Positions 58,825 to 64,000 of a DNA stretch of 64,000 bases are shown here, piece by piece. Where the stretch lies: positions 1 through 64,000 of the forward strand of contig NZ_BBMZ01000017.1 in NCBI RefSeq assembly GCF_000759795.1, in the 5' to 3' direction. Below the pieces are notes generated by a model. It searched no databases and had not been told where the DNA came from. It was given only the letters and a program-made list of their open reading frames with translations. The position numbers and the translations under genes were made by a program. Origin of the DNA: Pseudescherichia vulneris NBRC 102420. Its GTDB lineage: Bacteria > Pseudomonadota > Gammaproteobacteria > Enterobacterales > Enterobacteriaceae. Within the stretch, counting starts at the first letter, position 1. Every line of letters starts with the position of its first letter.

Positions 58825-59946
58825 ATGTTTTTTATCTGGACGCTGATACCCGCTCTGTACGTGATAGCGCGGTTTATTCTGCCGCTGTCGCTGCCGATGT
58901 GGGTACGCGCAGGATTGGCGCTGCTGCTGCTGGTGGCGGGTGAGTTCCACCTGCTGGGCAAGCTGTTCTTCGGCAGTATGTTCTCTCCCGAATGGCCAGA
59001 ACCGGTGATGATCGCCCAGGGCTGGCTGTTTGGTTCCATCGTCATGCTTGCCGGGCTGCTGCTGGTGCGTGACATCATTGGCCTGCTGATCACGTGGCTG
59101 CTACGTAAGCGCCTGCCGCAAACCGCCTCCGGCGTAGCGCTCATGGTGGTCGCTCTGGTGCTGTCGGGAATTGGCGTGAAGCAGGCAATTGAGATCCCAG
59201 CGGTGCGCACCGTCGAGGTAAACATTGCCGATCTGCCACCCGCCTTTGAGGGCTTCAAGATTGTCCAGCTGACGGATATCCACGCCAGCCGCCTGCTGCC
59301 GAAGGCCTGGGTTGAGCAGGTGGTGGAAAAGGCCAACCGGCTCAGCCCTGACCTGGTGGTGCTGACCGGCGATATGTCCGACGGCACGGTGGATCGCCGC
59401 TTCAAGGACGTCGAGCCACTCTCCCGACTGCAGGCCAAAAGCGGTCTTTATGCCATCACCGGCAACCATGAGTACTACTTTGACTACGCCCAGTGGATGC
59501 AAATTTATCAGCAGCTGAAGATCCCTTTTCTGCAAAATAGTCACGTACGCATAACACGTGGCGATGCGTCGATTGTGCTGGCGGGCGTTAACGACGAGGC
59601 GGCCCAGCGCGTAGGGGAAACTGGCCCGGATCTTGACCAAGCCCTGGCAGGCGTTCGTCCTGACGACAGCATCATTCTTCTCGATCACCGTCCCGGTTCG
59701 GCACGCGATAACGCTAAGCACAACGTGAAGCTGCAGCTCTCTGGCCACACCCACGGGGGAATGATCCGCGGTCTGGATCTGTTAGTCAGTCCGGCAAATA
59801 ACGGTTTTGTCTCAGGGCGCTACCAGGTCGACAATATGGCACTCTACGTCAGCAACGGCACGGGCCTGTGGAACGGCTTTCCGCTACGACTGGGTCACCC
59901 GTCGGAGATCACCGAGCTGATCCTGCACCGCAGCGCGGCGCGGTGA
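58825..59946 (+). CDS. Membrane-anchored metallophosphoesterase
   Basis: Calcineurin-like phosphoesterase of the YkuE/YaeI-type group, 373 residues. The N-terminus has about four hydrophobic segments. The catalytic domain then carries the full set of metal motifs: QLTDIHASRLL (D-x-H), VVLTGDMSDGTV (GDxxD), ITGNHEYYFD (GNHE), and LSGHTHGGMIRG (GHxH). Related proteins act on lipid pyrophosphates such as UDP-diacylglucosamine or on phosphodiesters. It is third in the SDR-hydrolase-phosphoesterase run. Confidence 0.92.
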   Translation: MFFIWTLIPALYVIARFILPLSLPMWVRAGLALLLLVAGEFHLLGKLFFGSMFSPEWPEPVMIAQGWLFGSIVMLAGLLLVRDIIGLLITWLLRKRLPQTASGVALMVVALVLSGIGVKQAIEIPAVRTVEVNIADLPPAFEGFKIVQLTDIHASRLLPKAWVEQVVEKANRLSPDLVVLTGDMSDGTVDRRFKDVEPLSRLQAKSGLYAITGNHEYYFDYAQWMQIYQQLKIPFLQNSHVRITRGDASIVLAGVNDEAAQRVGETGPDLDQALAGVRPDDSIILLDHRPGSARDNAKHNVKLQLSGHTHGGMIRGLDLLVSPANNGFVSGRYQVDNMALYVSNGTGLWNGFPLRLGHPSEITELILHRSAAR

Positions 59947-60021
59947 CCGTTATAAAATTGTAACAATGATTCCTTAGTCTGATGGCGTCACCTTACTCTC
60001 TGGTAAACAAAGGACGCCGTC

Positions 60022-61995
60022 GTGAGCAGACCGTTAAAATCCCTATTCAAAAAAGAACATAGCGAAGAGATCAGTAACCGCAGCGCCAACCCGGTATTTT
60101 CCGACGTGGCGAACGTCTTTCTCTCCCGTCGCCGTCTGCTGCAGATGGGCGTGGTAGCGGGCGCGGCGGTCTCTTTTCCGCTGCTGGTCAAACCCGAGTC
60201 GGCCTTTGCCGCGGTTAGCCGCCCTTCCGCGCTGGCTAAGGCGGTCTCGCTGGGGTTCACCAGCATTCCGGTCTCTTCCGAAGATACGGTGATTGTGCCA
60301 GAGGGCTATATCGCGCGGCCGTTCTATCGCTGGGGCGAGCCGGTGGGTCTGAAGGACGCGATGCCTGCGTTCAAAACCGACGGCAGCAATACCACCGACG
60401 AGCAGGCTGCCCAGGCAGGCATGCACCATGACGGCATGGCGTGGTTTAGCCTGCCGCAGGGCGGAAACAGTCCCGATCATGGCCTGCTGGCGATGAACCA
60501 TGAATATATTGATAACGGGATGCTGTTCAAGGATGGCGACGCCAACTGGGATCTCGACAAGGCCCGCAAGGGACAAAACGCGATGGGCATCTCGGTTATC
60601 GAAGTGCAGAAGCGCGGCGATGACTGGCAGGTGGTGCGCCCCTCCTCATTCGCCCGCCGCATCACCGTTAACACCCCGATGCAGCTCACCGGCCCGGCGC
60701 GCCATCAGCCGCTGATGAAAACCGCCGCCGATCCGCAGGGTGAGCAGGTGCTGGGCACCATGCAGAACTGCGCCAACGGCCACACGCCGTGGGGAACCTA
60801 CCTCACCTGCGAAGAGAACTGGTCCGATATTTTTGTGAAGAAGGCGGATCGTAATGCGCTGGAGAAGCGCTACGGCATCGCCGACAGCGATGACTCCTAC
60901 CGATGGAACGAAGTGGACGAACGCTTCAGCGTGGATAAGACTCCGAACGAGCCGAACCGCTTTGGCTGGGTCGTCGAGATCGACCCTTACGATCCGAACT
61001 CCACGCCGCGCAAACATACGGCACTGGGTCGCTTCAAGCACGAAGGTGCGATGGTCACCCTCGCCGCAGACAATCGTGTAGTGGTCTATATGGGCGACGA
61101 CCAGAAGTTTGAGTACATCTACAAGTTTGTCTCGGACAAAAAGTACGATCCGGCCAACCGCCAATCCAGCATGGATCTGCTTACCTCCGGCACGCTCTAC
61201 GTGGCGAAATTTAACGAGGACGGCAGCGGCAGCTGGCTCCCGCTGGTCTTTGGCGAGAACGGTCTGGATCAGAGCCACGGCTTCGAAAGCCAGGGCGATC
61301 TGCTGATCAAAACCCGTCTGGCTGCGGACGTCGTGGGCGCAACCAAGATGGATCGCCCGGAGTGGATCACCGTCGATCCGAACACTCCCGGCAGCGTCTA
61401 CTGCACCCTGACCAACAACAACGATCGCGGCAAAGAGGGCAAGGCCCCGGTCGACGCCGCCAACCCGCGTGCCAACAACCAGTTTGGTCATATCATGCAC
61501 TGGCTGGAAGAGAACAACGATCCGGCGTCAGGGCGTTTCCAGTGGGATATTCTGGTGATGGCGGGCCGCACCGACGGCAACGATCCGCAGGCCAAAGGCT
61601 CCATGCAAGGAGCCGCGTTTGGTAGCCCGGATGGGCTCTCTTTCGACCATCGCGGCGTGCTGTGGATCCAGACCGACGTCTCCTCCAGCACCATCAACCA
61701 GAAAGCCTACGCCGATATGGGTAACAACCAGATGGTAGCCACCATTCCGGGCACCAACGAGTATCGCCGCTTCCTTACCGGACCGCGCGGCTGCGAGATC
61801 ACCGGCATCGCCTTTACCCCCGATAACCGGACGCTGTTTATTAATATTCAGCACCCTGGCGAAGTGGGCGACGGGATTACCGATCCCGCGAACCCGCGCG
61901 CGGTATCGAACTGGCCGGATGCCGATCCGCACGGTCGCCCGCGTTCCTCTACAGTGGTGATCGTGAAGGCCGACGGCGGGCTGATAGGAAGCTAA
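60022..61995 (+). CDS. phoX: PhoX-family alkaline phosphatase (DUF839), Tat-exported
   Basis: PhoX-type secreted phosphatase or phosphoesterase with 657 residues. A twin-arginine signal is seen at the N-terminus (FLSRRRLLQMGVVAGAAVSF, cleavage near AFAA), so it should be folded with its metals in the cytoplasm before export. GNSPDHGLLAMNHEYIDNG, CANGHTPWGTYLTCEENWSD and the C-terminal GPRGCEITGIAFTPDNRTLF are PhoX blocks; the family binds iron and calcium. No Pho box was found upstream. It lies 75 nt after the phosphoesterase gene and ends at a strong terminator, after which base composition changes. Confidence 0.9.
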   Translation: MSRPLKSLFKKEHSEEISNRSANPVFSDVANVFLSRRRLLQMGVVAGAAVSFPLLVKPESAFAAVSRPSALAKAVSLGFTSIPVSSEDTVIVPEGYIARPFYRWGEPVGLKDAMPAFKTDGSNTTDEQAAQAGMHHDGMAWFSLPQGGNSPDHGLLAMNHEYIDNGMLFKDGDANWDLDKARKGQNAMGISVIEVQKRGDDWQVVRPSSFARRITVNTPMQLTGPARHQPLMKTAADPQGEQVLGTMQNCANGHTPWGTYLTCEENWSDIFVKKADRNALEKRYGIADSDDSYRWNEVDERFSVDKTPNEPNRFGWVVEIDPYDPNSTPRKHTALGRFKHEGAMVTLAADNRVVVYMGDDQKFEYIYKFVSDKKYDPANRQSSMDLLTSGTLYVAKFNEDGSGSWLPLVFGENGLDQSHGFESQGDLLIKTRLAADVVGATKMDRPEWITVDPNTPGSVYCTLTNNNDRGKEGKAPVDAANPRANNQFGHIMHWLEENNDPASGRFQWDILVMAGRTDGNDPQAKGSMQGAAFGSPDGLSFDHRGVLWIQTDVSSSTINQKAYADMGNNQMVATIPGTNEYRRFLTGPRGCEITGIAFTPDNRTLFINIQHPGEVGDGITDPANPRAVSNWPDADPHGRPRSSTVVIVKADGGLIGS

Positions 61996-62039
61996 GACCG
62001 TCCCTGCGCTTTCTCTAACAGCTGTACCTGAACGCATTT

Positions 62040-62072
62040 AATTCCAGATGTGGCAACATGTCTGGAATTTTT
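62040..62072 (+). terminator. Intrinsic terminator of phoX
   Basis: AATTCCAGA and TCTGGAATT arms around a 12-nt loop, followed by a T run on the plus strand, 44 nt after the phoX stop. It also marks the boundary to the AT-rich region to the right. Confidence 0.88.
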
Positions 62073-62186
62073 ACCCTTTTCTTCCATAAGACTTTCAATA
62101 TGAAATTTATGTATGCTACGTATTTTTTAAACATCTACAAATAAGCATTCCAGTTGAAATAGAAAGAGGCCCAAACTCAATAGTAT

Positions 62187-63167
62187 TTATTGGCTCCGCT
62201 GCAAGGGTGATATGAGCAAATCCCAAAGATACTCACTCGCACCATTGAAAGTAAGCTTAGTTTTCTGCTGTAGCCCTCCATAACTTAACCCCATAGGTAC
62301 GAAAAACAACGACTGATTATCATGATCAATTGATAAAGAGTCGTGCATCGTATTTTCAGGGGCGCTTTCATCACTTGTATAAGTAATCCCTTTACCGAAA
62401 AAACCACCTGAACTTAGTCTTATTCCACATTTAGCAACAGCTTTACCCTCACGGTAGATTACACAACCAAAAGCATTATGATCAATTGAAATAAAACGTG
62501 TATCAATCCCATCATTCCTGGCTTTCAATTCTGTAAGCGAAAGCTTAAAAAATCTTTTTATATATATCAACGCTTCGTCAAGGAATTTATCTTTATCAAC
62601 ATCAGTAAAATTTTTGGCCAGCCTCAAGTTACTTGATCGAGGATTGTCTATCGAAGAAATATTAGGATCAATAAAATTAACGGGTGAAGATTTTGGTTCC
62701 TCCCATTTTCCGTGGTTATTTTTTGTAAGGGATTGCAGTGTCTTACGCAATTGCTGAACCACATTAAGATAAGCATCGTCTTTATCAGGCCATTTTGACA
62801 AAGGCACACCATCACGCGGCACAGCAAGGAGCGTGCTGAAAGGAGCATTAGCTATCTGCCAGTCGCATGGCCGCAAAATAACTGGAATAACCTCACACTT
62901 TCCTTGCGCACGTAGCTGCATAGCACGCTGAACTTCAATATCAAAGCAATATGCAGAAGCCAGAAAATGAGGACTTACCAATAACAATACAACGTCTGCA
63001 TTCTCAAGTTCTACGTCAATACTGGCATCAATTTCAGCACCAGCAAGAATACGTCTATCATGCCATACGTCGATTGTCCCCTCACGCTTTAGCATAGCAA
63101 GATGGACCTCTAACTCCTCACGATAATGCTCATCTTTATGAGAATAGGAAAGAAACACACTAACCAT
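62187..63167 (-). CDS. TIR-domain protein with C-terminal domain of unknown function
   Basis: Residues 1-150 form a TIR fold: SVFLSYSHKDEHYREELEVH, then VWHDRRILAGAEIDASIDVE and VVLLLVSPHFLASAYCFDIE. The last Glu (residue 78) occupies the position of the catalytic glutamate of NAD-cleaving TIRs, so NADase activity is plausible. The C-terminal half (about 190-326) has FKLSLTELKARNDGIDTRFI, FGCVIYREGKAVAKCGIRLS and SLFFVPMGL; I do not recognise a named domain. I chose the ATG with AGAGGG upstream (326 residues) over a TTG 21 nt earlier. It follows hcp by 65 nt on the same strand. Codon and base composition are AT-rich. It could be a T6SS-linked effector or an anti-phage protein. Confidence 0.85.
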   Translation of the reverse strand: MVSVFLSYSHKDEHYREELEVHLAMLKREGTIDVWHDRRILAGAEIDASIDVELENADVVLLLVSPHFLASAYCFDIEVQRAMQLRAQGKCEVIPVILRPCDWQIANAPFSTLLAVPRDGVPLSKWPDKDDAYLNVVQQLRKTLQSLTKNNHGKWEEPKSSPVNFIDPNISSIDNPRSSNLRLAKNFTDVDKDKFLDEALIYIKRFFKLSLTELKARNDGIDTRFISIDHNAFGCVIYREGKAVAKCGIRLSSGGFFGKGITYTSDESAPENTMHDSLSIDHDNQSLFFVPMGLSYGGLQQKTKLTFNGASEYLWDLLISPLQRSQ

Positions 63168-63232
63168 AGTTGATCCCTCTGATAGCAATAATCAGATTAT
63201 AGTTAACCTTCATGAAACGAGTTTGAAAAAAC

Positions 63233-63715
63233 CTATACTTCCTTGTTCCCTTTGATATCCCAGCCAGATTGGGTTTCTGCACCTTTACCGCCGCTTGCGG
63301 ATTGCTCCCAGTACTGAGTTTTAACCTTGGAAGCCTGAAACTGATATGACAGGCCAATCAGGTCTCGATTAGTGGTTCCGTTAAAAACCACATTGGTGAT
63401 CAAGACGTCTTCGAGAGTAATACGACAGTATTCAATTTGACTGCCACCGGCTTTACATACAGAAAGCTCTACTTTATTCATATGCTTTCCAAGAGAGACA
63501 TAGCGCATGATAGCGGGCGTAGCTTTGTCTATATGTGTCAGAACAGAGAGATCGCGGTACTGAACCTTCCCAGCGCCGCCACCGCCGCCAATGCCCATAT
63601 TCCCAGGCTGACTGGCACCCCATGTAAACGAGTCAATATTAATCCAGCCCTTATGATTGCTATCCTGCGACTCACCTGTAATACCATCAATTTTTAAGAA
63701 TAGATCAGTACTCAT
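63233..63715 (-). CDS. hcp: Hcp, type VI secretion tube protein (orphan)
   Basis: Hcp1-family protein that stacks as hexameric rings to form the inner tube of the type VI secretion system and carries small effectors. It has 160 residues, a normal length. STDLFLKIDGITGESQDSNH, IDSFTWGASQPGNMG and ITLEDVLITNVVFNG are family blocks; the C-terminus (GKGAETQSGWDIKGNKEV) shows no fused toxin. AAGGACCG precedes the ATG. No tss genes are visible in the window, so this is an orphan copy of the kind often linked to effector genes. The TIR gene follows directly. Confidence 0.95.
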   Translation of the reverse strand: MSTDLFLKIDGITGESQDSNHKGWINIDSFTWGASQPGNMGIGGGGGAGKVQYRDLSVLTHIDKATPAIMRYVSLGKHMNKVELSVCKAGGSQIEYCRITLEDVLITNVVFNGTTNRDLIGLSYQFQASKVKTQYWEQSASGGKGAETQSGWDIKGNKEV

Positions 63716-63797
63716 AGTCGGTCCTTTTTCTTTCCCTTAGCAAGCCAATCTGTTTAAATAAACGTATTAGAAGATTTGATGACACAATGATACCGCT

Positions 63798-64000
63798 ATG
63801 GACTACTGGAAACCACACAGATTTGCTGACTACTTTTTAACAATGGCGATTGCGGAGGCGAATCATTTGCTTAGCAATGCTATACAACTCTCTTTCATTC
63901 ACCTCAAAAATGGTTTCACTCGTTTACAGTTTCAGGATGATGTTAAATCCTTTATTAATGCTCAACTTAATATAATCCGAGCTGGAGCGCCTGATGACGA
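63798..64000 (+). CDS. Partial ORF, divergent from hcp, function unknown
   Basis: Open frame from ATG at 63798 to the window end (67 codons, MDYWKPHRFADYFLTMAIAE...). A stop (63780-63782) precedes the ATG in frame, so this is the first possible start. The sequence is protein-like with mixed polar and hydrophobic runs and is AT-rich like hcp and the TIR gene. No clear Shine-Dalgarno is seen. I do not recognise it. Confidence 0.45.
   Translation, partial: MDYWKPHRFADYFLTMAIAEANHLLSNAIQLSFIHLKNGFTRLQFQDDVKSFINAQLNIIRAGAPDD

Noticed and set aside
59947-60021. Possible Pho box in front of phoX (CTGATGGCGTCAC)
   Set aside because: It lacks the paired CTGTCAT half-sites with 4-nt spacing seen at ugpB.
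63108-63188. Longer TIR protein from a TTG start at 63188
   Set aside because: The ATG at 63167 has a good AGAGGG site and begins directly with the TIR strand; the TTG adds seven unlikely residues.

Overview
The window is chromosomal DNA of an enterobacterium of the Enterobacter / Leclercia / Klebsiella type. The protein sequences are very close to E. coli orthologues, and the order malT-glpREGD-glg-asd-gnt-yhhWXY-ggt-ugp-liv-rpoH-ftsXEY-zntA-tusA-dcrB-yhhST follows the E. coli map. Several genes absent from that E. coli stretch are present (a TRAP transporter, padC, phoX), and rtcBAR and yhhM are missing. Genus-level placement is inference.

Layout. 1-2534: 3' part of malT. 2575-6257: glycerol-3-phosphate genes, with glpEGR on the minus strand and glpD divergent. 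6357-15808: glycogen operon glgBXCAP (minus), then asd. 17317-20987: yhgN and gluconate uptake (gntU, gntK, gntR). 21089-23890: yhhW, yhhX, the iron-stress sRNA RyhB with its Fur box, and yhhY. 23929-31125: ggt, yhhA and the phosphate-regulated ugpBAECQ operon with two Pho boxes. 31289-38130: branched-chain amino acid uptake (livHMGF and livJ) with panM. Here livK is deleted down to its last codons, and an AtaRT-like toxin-antitoxin pair sits between panM and livJ. 38328-44096: a GabT/PuuE-type aminotransferase, rpoH and ftsYEX. 44300-48176: rsmD, yhhL, yhhN, and zntA with a textbook ZntR promoter. 48300-51103: a three-gene TRAP transporter. 51277-55448: tusA, yhhQ, dcrB, yhhS, yhhT. 55485-61995: an accessory block with phenolic acid decarboxylase padC, a divergent LysR regulator, a short-chain dehydrogenase, an exported alpha/beta hydrolase, a membrane metallophosphoesterase and a Tat-exported PhoX phosphatase.

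The last 1.9 kb (about 62.1-64.0 kb) is visibly richer in A+T than the rest. It holds an orphan type VI secretion hcp gene followed, on the same strand, by a TIR-domain protein that keeps the expected catalytic glutamate and has an unassigned C-terminal domain. A divergent ORF runs off the window edge. This is the best candidate for a little-described system here: either a TIR effector linked to Hcp or a TIR defence gene next to a T6SS cargo module. No obvious immunity gene lies downstream of the TIR gene.

Other points of interest are the livK deletion scar, an exact 21-nt direct repeat flanking the toxin-antitoxin module, an ERIC element abutting livJ, twin palindromes upstream of the TRAP operon, and a dcrB terminator buried inside the yhhS coding sequence. 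REP-type palindromes occur in many of the intergenic gaps. No tRNA, rRNA, CRISPR array or insertion sequence was seen.
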